The notes beneath the pieces were generated by a model, which worked only from the letters and a program-made list of their open reading frames with translations, was not told where the DNA came from and made no database searches. 64,000 bases of DNA, taken from Cytophagales bacterium (GTDB lineage: Bacteria > Bacteroidota > Bacteroidia > Cytophagales > Amoebophilaceae). The stretch is from assembly GCA_020629455.1 (NCBI GenBank), contig JAHDDH010000001.1, positions 1 through 64,000 on the forward strand, in the 5' to 3' direction. Shown here piece by piece: positions 20,458 to 29,808 of the stretch. A program made the position numbers and the translations under genes. How positions within the stretch are numbered: the stretch's first letter is position 1; every line of letters begins with the position of its first letter.

Positions 20458-21457
20458 ATAATATATACCGCTTTTTTCCTATGGAAAATGCTAGCGGTGT
20501 ATAATGGCTATCGATGTTTCTTTTTTGAGGCATTGTGTTTTGACATTTTCTCCATTGGTCTTTTTTTGCATCGTACTGATAAAATGCTTGTGCATTTGTA
20601 GGGTCTGTATTGGATAGTGTACCGCGTACGTTATGTCCCAAGCCTACATAGCCTCTATCAATGGTAGCAAATGCTGTGCTGAATTGTAATTTAGCTGCTG
20701 CTGCAGGAAAATCTTGTCTTTTTTCTATCTTTTTTTTGCTAGGATCAAATACATAAAAATTATTTTTTTCTTGAATACTACCATTGGGGTATATATTGAG
20801 TATGTATACTTTATTATCTAACAGAAAAATTGCTGGCTTACCATATGCTTGGTCTACAGCTTGGGGTATTTTAAAAGATTTTTCTGAAGAATTTTTACTA
20901 ATGTTTTCTTTAAATGATGTAATATATTTACGGAATAATATATGTAGTTGATTGCTATAGGATTTATTTTTGAGTGTGAAAATGCTCAGGTTTTGGTTGC
21001 TGTATATCAAGCTTTCTGTTGTTCCTGGAGATGATTCATATTTTTCCCATTTTTTTCCGTTGAAACAATATATTTTTTTGTAATCCTCTTGGTATGTAGC
21101 ATAGTCTTTACTTATTCCACTACAGATATACACTTTTTGCTCATACACCCATGCTACGGCATTTTTTCTATTCAAATGTATATTAGCTGGCAATGTCATG
21201 TTTTTGTCTTCTTCCCATGTATCCTTTAAAGGATCATAAAACCAAAATTTTTGACTTCCTACATACTGTTTTCCATGAAGCACAAACGAAACATCTATAT
21301 CCTCAGCCTTGAATGGAGGTTCATTTTTTTGTATGAATATTGGCTCTATCAGTGGTAAAACTCGATGTTCTATTTTTTTTTGACAGCCACAACTTGTATA
21401 AAAAAGGCAAGTAAGGGCTATAAATATAGCCCTTGAGTTTATTTTTATTCTGTGCAT
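20405..21457 (-). CDS. Kelch-type beta-propeller lipoprotein (copy 1)
   Basis: Lipobox-like LFYTSCGCQKK; 'RGYVGLGHNV...AFYQYDAKKDQWRKC' units; paralogous to the adjacent downstream ORF. Confidence 0.72.
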   Translation of the reverse strand: MHRIKINSRAIFIALTCLFYTSCGCQKKIEHRVLPLIEPIFIQKNEPPFKAEDIDVSFVLHGKQYVGSQKFWFYDPLKDTWEEDKNMTLPANIHLNRKNAVAWVYEQKVYICSGISKDYATYQEDYKKIYCFNGKKWEKYESSPGTTESLIYSNQNLSIFTLKNKSYSNQLHILFRKYITSFKENISKNSSEKSFKIPQAVDQAYGKPAIFLLDNKVYILNIYPNGSIQEKNNFYVFDPSKKKIEKRQDFPAAAAKLQFSTAFATIDRGYVGLGHNVRGTLSNTDPTNAQAFYQYDAKKDQWRKCQNTMPQKRNIDSHYTPLAFSIGKKRYILFENQNKKMSLYKIYEQQ

Positions 21458-21488
21458 GAGTTATTGCTATGCGTGTTTGCTTATAAAA

Positions 21489-22004
21489 TTATTTTATTTT
21501 TCCGATGGCTTCATCTATCATATACATGCCTATACCGGATTCTCCTATGATATCGAATAATTCTATAATTCTACGGGCTACTTTTTCTTCTTCTCTTTGT
21601 TCTTCTACAAACCATTGTAAAAAATGATGTGTCATATGGTCTTTTGTTTTCAATACATGATCCACCAACTGATGAATGGCTTGTGTCACTTTAATTTCTT
21701 GTGTCAATACTATATCGAAAATATTTTTTAAATCATTAAAATTCGTAGAAACTTTTGTAGTCACTGGCGCTAAAGCATGTCCTCCTACTTCATTGGTGTA
21801 ATGAAATATTTTAAGCATGTGTGCTCTTTCTTCTTCTGCATGATCATATAAGAATTTCGCAGCATTTGCATACCCCCGAATGTCTGCCCAGGAAGCCATG
21901 GCCAAATAAGCAGCCGATGCTTGTGCCTCCATCATTATTTGAGTATTGAGTAAGTTTTCTGTTTCTGGCGTAATAGAACGGTGTTTTTGTATGTGGTTAG
22001 ACAT
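21489..22004 (-). CDS. Ferritin
   Basis: NTQIMMEAQASAAYLAMASWADIRGYANAAKFLYDHAEEERAHMLKIF; HFLQWFVEEQREEE. Confidence 0.94.
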   Translation of the reverse strand: MSNHIQKHRSITPETENLLNTQIMMEAQASAAYLAMASWADIRGYANAAKFLYDHAEEERAHMLKIFHYTNEVGGHALAPVTTKVSTNFNDLKNIFDIVLTQEIKVTQAIHQLVDHVLKTKDHMTHHFLQWFVEEQREEEKVARRIIELFDIIGESGIGMYMIDEAIGKIK

Positions 22005-22045
22005 GATTGATTGGTTTGATGATGGTTTAAATTGCGATTGACAAT

Positions 22046-23332
22046 TTAAATAAAAAAAGATTGGAGTGCTTCCGACACGACAAACGTGCTGCCTGTAATC
22101 AAAACAAGGTCTTGTGTATGGGCTTTTGTCTTTGCTGCATGCAAAGCCTGTGCTACTGTAGCATATGTTTGTTTTTGGTATTGATATTTTTCAGCATGTG
22201 CTGATAAAATATTCAAAGGCATTGCCCGCGGTATGTTGGGCATACAAAAATAATATAGCGCCTCTCGAGGTAATTTTTGAAAAATAATGTCTGTAGATTT
22301 TTCTTGTACCATTCCCCAAACGATGTGTAATTTTTGGTGTGGTATCTTATTGATTTGCTGCATTACCATATGTATACCTGCTACATTATGTGCAATATCT
22401 GCAATGATCATAGGATTTTTTTGTAAAATTATCCATCTGCCTTTTAGCTTTGTCAGTGTATTCATATTTTTAAGCCCTTCAAGGATATGCTGGTGTGTGA
22501 TGGTATAATTTTTTTTTTTCAATAGATCAATGGCTAAGAAAATAGCAGGTAAATTTTTTTTTTGATAATATCCCGTAGCCTCTAAAGTCACTGTGTAAAT
22601 ATTTTTTGTTTCTTTATGCAGGAGCTTCCATTGTTGATTATCTAGAGAAGAAACTGCATAATATTTTTCAGCAAAAAATAATGGTGCATTTTTTTTTTTA
22701 GCTATTCTTTGAAAGACAGTTTTTGTGTTTGGTATACTTTCTCCAATAATGACAGGTATTTTATTTTTGATGATACCAGCCTTTTCTTGAGCTATTTTTT
22801 CTAAAGTATTTCCCAAAAAAGCTGTATGATCTTTGCTAATGTTTGTAATCACTGATAATACAGGACAAAGTATATTGGTAGCATCCAATCGTCCCCCCAT
22901 GCCTACCTCTACCATAGCAATGTCTATCTTTTTTTCTAAGAAATATGCAAAGGCCATCATCACACTGATTTCAAAAAGAGAAGGTTGTATTTTTTGTAAA
23001 AAATGTTGATGTTGCGTGATAAAATTTGCAAGAAATTTTTTTTCCATTTTTATTCCATTGACACGAATTCTCTCTCGAAAGCAATGGATATGTGGAGAAG
23101 TAAAGAGGCCTGTTTTGTAGCCGGCAGTTTGTAACACAGCTGCCAACGCATGGGCTGTGCTGCCTTTGCCATTAGTGCCTGCAATGTGTACGGTTTTCAG
23201 ATGATGTTGCGGATGGTGTAGATATTGACAGAGTGTTTGTATTTTTTCGAGCGAAAAACAGGAGGGAAGTCCTTGGGTCTGTGCATTTTTGAATTGATGA
23301 TACAAAAAGGTCAATGCTTGTATATCATTCAT
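22046..23332 (-). CDS. folC: Bifunctional folylpolyglutamate/dihydrofolate synthase
   Basis: VHIAGTNGKGSTAHALAAVLQTAGYKTGLFTSPHIHCFRERI; EVGMGGRLDATNI. Confidence 0.93.
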   Translation of the reverse strand: MNDIQALTFLYHQFKNAQTQGLPSCFSLEKIQTLCQYLHHPQHHLKTVHIAGTNGKGSTAHALAAVLQTAGYKTGLFTSPHIHCFRERIRVNGIKMEKKFLANFITQHQHFLQKIQPSLFEISVMMAFAYFLEKKIDIAMVEVGMGGRLDATNILCPVLSVITNISKDHTAFLGNTLEKIAQEKAGIIKNKIPVIIGESIPNTKTVFQRIAKKKNAPLFFAEKYYAVSSLDNQQWKLLHKETKNIYTVTLEATGYYQKKNLPAIFLAIDLLKKKNYTITHQHILEGLKNMNTLTKLKGRWIILQKNPMIIADIAHNVAGIHMVMQQINKIPHQKLHIVWGMVQEKSTDIIFQKLPREALYYFCMPNIPRAMPLNILSAHAEKYQYQKQTYATVAQALHAAKTKAHTQDLVLITGSTFVVSEALQSFFI

Positions 23333-23358
23333 TATTTTTTTGTGAATATTTTAAAATT

Positions 23359-24363
23359 TTAATGACTATGCTCTTCACAGGCTCTTATCTTGAGTTTTTT
23401 TTTCTTGTTGAAATTTTCTTTTAAAAAATTTTTTTTCAGTGGTTTGTCGAGCAATGGTTTTAGGTTAGGCTGTCCAGCATCTACCCAGCAGGTGAACCAA
23501 AAATTGCCTATCATTTGGATAGAAGCACGCATTTGTTGTGCTATTTGTCCATCGAGTAGGTCATGATAGGCTTTTGCATAGGCTACAGAATAGTTTTTAA
23601 ACAAACTGCTTTTGCGTTGTTCTACGCAGTATTTTTTTGATGGAGGAAATTTTTTGGATAGTTTTTTTTCTAAAGAAAGTACGCTATGTACTTTTTGGTG
23701 GGTATTTACAATGGTTTTCCATACAGTGTCTTGCATGTTTTGAATGTAGGAGGCTTTGCCAGTCCATAGGCTGTATTCTTGTATAAAGAGTTCTGGTAAT
23801 CTAGTTTCCCATAGGCCGTGAATGCCTTGTTGGTTGGTAAGTTGTCCGTTGTAGTTTTGAGTGGTGTGTAGCGGTACATGGGCATCGGCAATGTAATGAC
23901 CTATATCTGCCGAAAGGCGTAGGATTTGGTAGGCTTGTTTTTTTTTGAAAGCTTTTGTCAGTTGATATCGCATTTTGATGATATGCCAGGGAATGATGCC
24001 ATGGGTTTTTAAATTTTTTTCTCCATATATTTTTTTTGCTTTTGTCCAGGATAGGTGGGTTTGATAATTGGGGTGGGCTTGGTAATGCTCCATATCAATA
24101 TAATGCTTTGGGGCTTCTCCTTTTACAGCATAGCGTCTTTTGTCTGGATTGACAGCATTTTCTGTGATGTATTGGATATATTTTTTGTAGAAAATGAGCA
24201 TGGGGGGTGGCAGGGTAAAAACAGCCATACGGTTGATTTTTTTGTGTGCGAAAAATCCCCAGGCGTATAGATTGGCTTGTTGGCCAATCATCAGTAAAAT
24301 AAGATAGAGGCTTATTTTTTTTTTGAAAAAATTGTAGGGAAATATTTTTTTTAAAATGTACAT
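23359..24363 (-). CDS. Zinc-dependent phospholipase C / S1-P1 nuclease-like protein
   Basis: WGFFAHKKINRMAVFTLP, GHYIADAHVPLHTTQNYNGQ, GIHGLWETRLPE: Zn-ligand-like Trp/His pattern. Confidence 0.7.
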   Translation of the reverse strand: MYILKKIFPYNFFKKKISLYLILLMIGQQANLYAWGFFAHKKINRMAVFTLPPPMLIFYKKYIQYITENAVNPDKRRYAVKGEAPKHYIDMEHYQAHPNYQTHLSWTKAKKIYGEKNLKTHGIIPWHIIKMRYQLTKAFKKKQAYQILRLSADIGHYIADAHVPLHTTQNYNGQLTNQQGIHGLWETRLPELFIQEYSLWTGKASYIQNMQDTVWKTIVNTHQKVHSVLSLEKKLSKKFPPSKKYCVEQRKSSLFKNYSVAYAKAYHDLLDGQIAQQMRASIQMIGNFWFTCWVDAGQPNLKPLLDKPLKKNFLKENFNKKKKLKIRACEEHSH

Positions 24364-24465
24364 AAAGTATCAGATTTATTATAGAGATCTAAATTGAAAT
24401 ACTAAATGTTTAAATTAAAAATTTATCCCACAAAAAAATGATATTAAAATATACTTATCAATACT

Positions 24466-26463
24466 ATGAAAAAATATAAAATAACCCGTAATCAAAAAGA
24501 ATCCATAGCCTTGCTCTCTATTGGTACTTTTTTAGAGTATTTTGACCTAGGACTCTATATTCATATGGCAACGCTATTGAATGAATTATTTTTTCCTAAA
24601 AGTGACCCTTTAGCTGCTAAATTATTGGCTACTACTGCATTTTGCTTGACATTTGTTTTGAGACCTGTAGGGGGTATAGTCATTGGTAGAATAGGAGATA
24701 TTCTTGGCAGAAAATCTACTATTTTGATTACTACTTTTACTATGTCTATTGCTTGTTTAATTATGGCTTTAACAGGTACTTATAGTGATATAGGTATAGC
24801 TGCTACTATTATTATTATGATTTGTAGGATATTACAAGGCTTTTCTTCTTTAGGAGAAGTAATGGGTGCTTCTATATATTTATCCGAAACTTTGAAATCT
24901 CCTTATAAATACATTGCTGGCGGCGTTGTAGATATTGGTGCAAATGCTGGAGGATTATTTGCTTTGATGGTTTCTTCTTTAGTATTATCTTCTGATTTTA
25001 CTTGGAGAATTGCTTTTTTTATAGGTGCTGGAATAGCTTTAGTAGGTATGATTGCTAGAACAAAATTGAGAGAAACTCCTGAATTTGCAGATTATAATAA
25101 ACGTATGAAAAGGTATGCAGATACAGCAGGTACAAATACAGAATTAAAATTTAAAGAAAAAATAGATAAAAAATCTGTATTTGGCTTATTTATTACTGTA
25201 TTTTTAATTCCAGCGTGTTATTATGTTACTTATTTTTATTTGGGAAATTTTGCAAAACAAGTTTTAGGAATGACTCCCGAATTAGTTACTAAACATAATC
25301 TAAAGCTTGCTATTTACGCTGTTTTTGGAGCTGTTCTGGTTGTATTTTTTGTTCGAAAATATTCCCCAGTAAGAATTGTAAAATTGAGTTTTATCATTTT
25401 TTCTTTTGCGTTGATCTTATTACCATTTTGTCTAAACAATATATCTACTGGAACTTCTAAAGGAATTTATCTATTATCTTTTTTACAATGTTTAATTTAT
25501 GTACCTGTACTTAATAATCTTATAAAAATTAATACTTGGCTAAAACATTTTCCTGTTTACCATCGCTTTACAGTTGCAGCTACTATTTTTGGATTAGCCA
25601 GTGCCTTAGCTTTTCCTGCAGCATCTTTTGGTCTCCTATTTTTAGAAAAACTATTTGGCTATTATAGTCTTTGGGTTTTATTTATGCCGGTGATGATTGG
25701 TTGTTTTTGGGCAATTAATTATCTTAAAAAATTAGAAATAAAACGAGGATGTTATAAAAATTATCCTCATGATGATTATCCTTATCCTGATACAGCTAAA
25801 GATGAAAAAAAATTCAGCTATAATTTATCAAATGAATATCATAAATTCAATGATCATTGTCAATACACTGTACAATTATTAGATAAAATAAAAATTATTG
25901 GACAATATGAAAATCATAGAAAAGTAAATTTAAAACTCATCCAAAAAGCCATAATATTCACTAAAAAATGGCATCATGGACAAATGAGAAAAGATAAAAA
26001 AACACCTTTTTATGCACATCCTTTTATCGTAGCTGGTATAGTAGCTCAATATTATTATAAAACAGACGTTATCATTGCTGCTTTATTACATGATGTGATA
26101 GAAGATACATCTTGTACAGTGGCTATGATTGCTCAAAATTTTAATTATAGAATAGCACAAATGGTAGATAGACTTACCAAAGTGCGGGTTGATAATGAAA
26201 AAATAATTAAAATGACATTACAACAAACTTTAGAGCAGCTTCAAAAACTAGGTGACTATGAATCATTTTTTATCAAAGAAAAAGATAGAATGCATAATCT
26301 CGAAACTATTGCTGTTTTACCAAAAGAAAAAAAACAACAAACAAAAGAAGAAACCAATTTTCATTTTATAAAAATGCTTGCAATTATTCGTGATAAAATA
26401 GGAAGTCAAGAAAATAATGATTTTGAAAAAGAAATGTTACATAAGATCCAAAACATAGTTTAA
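24466..26463 (+). CDS. MFS transporter (ProP-like) fused to C-terminal RelA/SpoT-type HD domain
   Basis: N-term MFS: GTFLEYFDLGLYIHMA, RPVGGIVIGRIGDILGRK. C-term HD: HHGQMRKDKKTPFYAHPFIVAGIVAQ...IIAALLHDVIEDT...KEKDRMHNLETI in one uninterrupted frame. Confidence 0.85.
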   Translation: MKKYKITRNQKESIALLSIGTFLEYFDLGLYIHMATLLNELFFPKSDPLAAKLLATTAFCLTFVLRPVGGIVIGRIGDILGRKSTILITTFTMSIACLIMALTGTYSDIGIAATIIIMICRILQGFSSLGEVMGASIYLSETLKSPYKYIAGGVVDIGANAGGLFALMVSSLVLSSDFTWRIAFFIGAGIALVGMIARTKLRETPEFADYNKRMKRYADTAGTNTELKFKEKIDKKSVFGLFITVFLIPACYYVTYFYLGNFAKQVLGMTPELVTKHNLKLAIYAVFGAVLVVFFVRKYSPVRIVKLSFIIFSFALILLPFCLNNISTGTSKGIYLLSFLQCLIYVPVLNNLIKINTWLKHFPVYHRFTVAATIFGLASALAFPAASFGLLFLEKLFGYYSLWVLFMPVMIGCFWAINYLKKLEIKRGCYKNYPHDDYPYPDTAKDEKKFSYNLSNEYHKFNDHCQYTVQLLDKIKIIGQYENHRKVNLKLIQKAIIFTKKWHHGQMRKDKKTPFYAHPFIVAGIVAQYYYKTDVIIAALLHDVIEDTSCTVAMIAQNFNYRIAQMVDRLTKVRVDNEKIIKMTLQQTLEQLQKLGDYESFFIKEKDRMHNLETIAVLPKEKKQQTKEETNFHFIKMLAIIRDKIGSQENNDFEKEMLHKIQNIV

Positions 26464-26465
26464 GT

Positions 26466-27911
26466 TTAGCAGTCTATTTTCCCAGGTGTTCTAGGAAAAG
26501 GCACTACGTCTCTTATATTTTCCATACCTGTTAAAAATAGCAGTAGCCTCTCAAGCCCCATACCAAAGCCACTGTGAGGCACTGTGCCAAAACGTCGGGT
26601 ATCCAGATACCATGACATTTTTTCTTGATCAACTTTCCAATACTGCATGGCCTTTGATAAATAATCTATTCTTTCCTCCCTTTGTGAACCTCCAATGACT
26701 TCTCCTACACCAGGAAAAAGAATATCCATGGCTGCTACCGTTTTGCCATCTTCATTTTGACGCATATAAAATGCTTTGATCGATTGAGGATAGTCTGTGA
26801 TCACAACAGGTTGCTGAAAATATTTTTCTACTAAATATTTTTCATGCTCTGCTTGTAAATCAATTCCCCATTTGATAGGATATTGAAATTTATTTTTTTT
26901 ATACGGTTGAGATTTTTCTAAAATTGCAATTGCTTCTGTGTATGAAATGATGATACATGGTTTTGTGAGTATTTGCTGTATTTTATCCATCAAAGGCATG
27001 TTATCAAATGCTGTTGATGACTGTTTACAGGGAGATGAATTTTTTCTTTGTGCTAAAAAACAAAGATCCTCTTTACAAGTATCCCATACATACCCTATAA
27101 TATATTTCAAAAAATCAGTAGCCAGCGTTATATTGTTGTGTAAATCATAAAAAGCCATTTCAGGTTCTACCATCCAAAATTCTGCTAAATGGCGTGTTGT
27201 GTTAGAATTTTCTGCTCTAAACGTAGGGCCAAAAGTATATATTTTGCCTAGTCCCATGGCTGCTATTTCTCCATGCAATTGTCCTGAAACTGTGAGATGA
27301 CATTTTTTGGAAAAAAAATCTTTAGAAAAATCAACAGTTTGTTGTTCATTCTTTGGAACATTGTTTAATGGTAGTGTAGTCACTTTGAAGAGCTCACCAG
27401 CCCCTTCGGTGTCATTTTGTGTGAGAATAGGGGTATGGACACAAAAAAAATTTTTTTCATGAAAATATTGATGAATGGCAAAGCTCAAGGCATGTCTTAT
27501 TCTAAAGATAGCGCTAAAAGTATTAGTTCTAATTCTTAAGTGTATATTTTCTCTTAAAAAATCTAAAGAATGTTTTTTTGGTTGGAGAGGATAAGTAGTT
27601 GTGTTAGATGCACCCAATAATTGTATGCTTTTGGCTTGCATCTCTAAAGTCTGTTTGGCTCCTTGAGAAGCTACCAAATCACCAAATATCTGTACACTAG
27701 CTCCTATATGCCAGTCTTTACTGCTTGATTCTGAAAACTGGCTATGATCCAACACTATTTGTAAGCTTTGTAAGCAAGAACCGTCGTTGATTGTGATAAA
27801 GGAAATTTGTTTGCTGTTTCTTTTGTTTCTGATCCATCCTTGAACTTGGATGTTATTTTTTGGTTTTGAAGATGGGTGAAAAATGGATACAATCGGGGTG
27901 TTAGCAATCAT
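26466..27911 (-). CDS. asnS: Asparagine--tRNA ligase
   Basis: VQGWIRNKRNSKQISFITINDGSC, TFGPTFRAENSNTTRHLAEFWMVEPEMAF, GFGMGLERLLLFLTGMENIRDVVPFPRTPG. Confidence 0.95.
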   Translation of the reverse strand: MIANTPIVSIFHPSSKPKNNIQVQGWIRNKRNSKQISFITINDGSCLQSLQIVLDHSQFSESSSKDWHIGASVQIFGDLVASQGAKQTLEMQAKSIQLLGASNTTTYPLQPKKHSLDFLRENIHLRIRTNTFSAIFRIRHALSFAIHQYFHEKNFFCVHTPILTQNDTEGAGELFKVTTLPLNNVPKNEQQTVDFSKDFFSKKCHLTVSGQLHGEIAAMGLGKIYTFGPTFRAENSNTTRHLAEFWMVEPEMAFYDLHNNITLATDFLKYIIGYVWDTCKEDLCFLAQRKNSSPCKQSSTAFDNMPLMDKIQQILTKPCIIISYTEAIAILEKSQPYKKNKFQYPIKWGIDLQAEHEKYLVEKYFQQPVVITDYPQSIKAFYMRQNEDGKTVAAMDILFPGVGEVIGGSQREERIDYLSKAMQYWKVDQEKMSWYLDTRRFGTVPHSGFGMGLERLLLFLTGMENIRDVVPFPRTPGKIDC

Positions 27912-28047
27912 AAATACAAGGAAAAAAGACGTTGGAAGCAGTGCTTATCAGGTGATTTTTTTTACAAAGATACTAACAAAAAATTAGTATATTCCTTACT
28001 TCTTAACCATCATTTCTACCTTTTATTCAATTTTATTTTTTTAGACT

Positions 28048-29784
28048 ATGCAGGCACTTGTGCGTCTTTTGAAGACTATTTTTATTGCTACTACCAGTAC
28101 TTTTTTGGTTTTTATTTTATTATTAACTCTTCTTTTTTGGGGAATATCCAAAGACTTGAAACCTAAAAAATATCAGCCAAAACCACATAGTGTTCTTCAT
28201 GTTTGTTTAAAAGGAGAAATAATTGACCAAAGCCTTAAGGATGATTTTCTTTTTTCTAAAAAGAAGAAAAGCAATTTGTATACTCTGCTCCAGAGCATTC
28301 AACATGCAACACAAGATGATAATATTGTAGGCTTATATCTTACAATTGAAGATATGACTGTAGGATGGGCACAACTAGAAGAAATTTATAGTGCGCTTCA
28401 AAAGTTCAAAAAAACAGGGAAATCAATGATTACATATCATACGATGTATGATCATAAAAGTTATTATTTGGCTGCTTTGTCAGATCATATCATTACGCAT
28501 GAAGAAGGTATTTTTTTCTTGAATGGTTTTAAACGCACGGTTTATTTTTACAAAAATCTTTTGAAAACATTACAAGTAGAGCCTATAGTATTTCGGGTAG
28601 GTAATTTTAAAAGTGCTATAGAGCCTTTTACAAGAGATTGTATGAGTGCTGAAAGCAAACAACAAAGTCAACAGTGGCTCAACGGTCTTTATCAGCATTT
28701 TTTAAAAAAAGTAACCTATGCCAGAGGTTGTAAGCAAGCACATTTGGATCAATGGATCCATCGTTTATCCCTTACTTCTATACAAGCAGCAAAAGCACAT
28801 CATTTGATCGATGCCATTGTTTCTGGTGAAAATCAGGCAAAAAAAATGGCGAAAAAAAAAATATTATCCAATACATCTGTACATACACTGAATTTTGTAC
28901 ACCATACATCTTATGCCTATCATTATCAAACAAAAGTAATTAAACAAACTAAAAATAAAGTAGCCGTGTTGGTAGCTAAAGGAGATATTATTGATGGTTA
29001 TAGCACACCCGAGAGCATAGGAGATAAAAGTATTTTACAAGTAATAAAAAAATTGGCCAAAGATGATTCCATCAAAAGCGTTGTGCTACGGATCGATACG
29101 CCTGGAGGCTCTTCTCGTGCTTCCAATCGTATTTGGAATGCTTTGTGTCAATTGAAGAATAAAAAACCAATAGTTGTTTCTATGGGCAATGTGACGGCAT
29201 CTGGAGGGTATTATATGGCGATGGCTGCAGATCATGTGGTAGCCAATGCTACCAGTATTACAGGTTCTATAGGTGTATTTGCTTTATTTTTGAATCCACA
29301 TCAATTATTAAAAAATAAATTAAAAATCAGCAGTGATGTAGTCAAAACACATCCTTCTGCTGATATGTTTGACTTTAGCAGAACCATGACTCCGCATGAA
29401 CGGACAAAAGTACAGCAATTTGTAGAAGATAATTACAAAAGTTTTGTACAAAAAGTGGTATATGCCAGAAAATTATCTTTAAAAAAAGTAGAAAGTATTG
29501 CTTCAGGAAGGGTATGGCTTGGTACAGACGCGCATCAGCATGGTTTGGTAGATACGATTGGTGGTTTATCAACAGCCATCGTTGAAGCTAAGAAACTGGC
29601 AAAGAATGATCAGTTGAGCGTAGTCTTTTATGATGAAAAACCTCACTGGATCCAATTTTTTTTGAATGATTTTTCGCAAAATATTGGACGTTATTTTTTA
29701 GCTCAAGAAAAATATACTACCCATTATCGTGCAATCATGCGCATGCAAGGCATACAAGCCAGAATGCATGATGCCTGTGTTTAA
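28048..29784 (+). CDS. sppA: Signal peptide peptidase SppA (67K type)
   Basis: VLVAKGDIIDG, KSVVLRIDTPGGSSRASNRIW, KPIVVSMGNVTASGGYYMAMAADHVVANATSITGSIGVF. Confidence 0.93.
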   Translation: MQALVRLLKTIFIATTSTFLVFILLLTLLFWGISKDLKPKKYQPKPHSVLHVCLKGEIIDQSLKDDFLFSKKKKSNLYTLLQSIQHATQDDNIVGLYLTIEDMTVGWAQLEEIYSALQKFKKTGKSMITYHTMYDHKSYYLAALSDHIITHEEGIFFLNGFKRTVYFYKNLLKTLQVEPIVFRVGNFKSAIEPFTRDCMSAESKQQSQQWLNGLYQHFLKKVTYARGCKQAHLDQWIHRLSLTSIQAAKAHHLIDAIVSGENQAKKMAKKKILSNTSVHTLNFVHHTSYAYHYQTKVIKQTKNKVAVLVAKGDIIDGYSTPESIGDKSILQVIKKLAKDDSIKSVVLRIDTPGGSSRASNRIWNALCQLKNKKPIVVSMGNVTASGGYYMAMAADHVVANATSITGSIGVFALFLNPHQLLKNKLKISSDVVKTHPSADMFDFSRTMTPHERTKVQQFVEDNYKSFVQKVVYARKLSLKKVESIASGRVWLGTDAHQHGLVDTIGGLSTAIVEAKKLAKNDQLSVVFYDEKPHWIQFFLNDFSQNIGRYFLAQEKYTTHYRAIMRMQGIQARMHDACV

Positions 29785-29808
29785 CATGATAATTGTTGTA
29801 TTGGTTGT

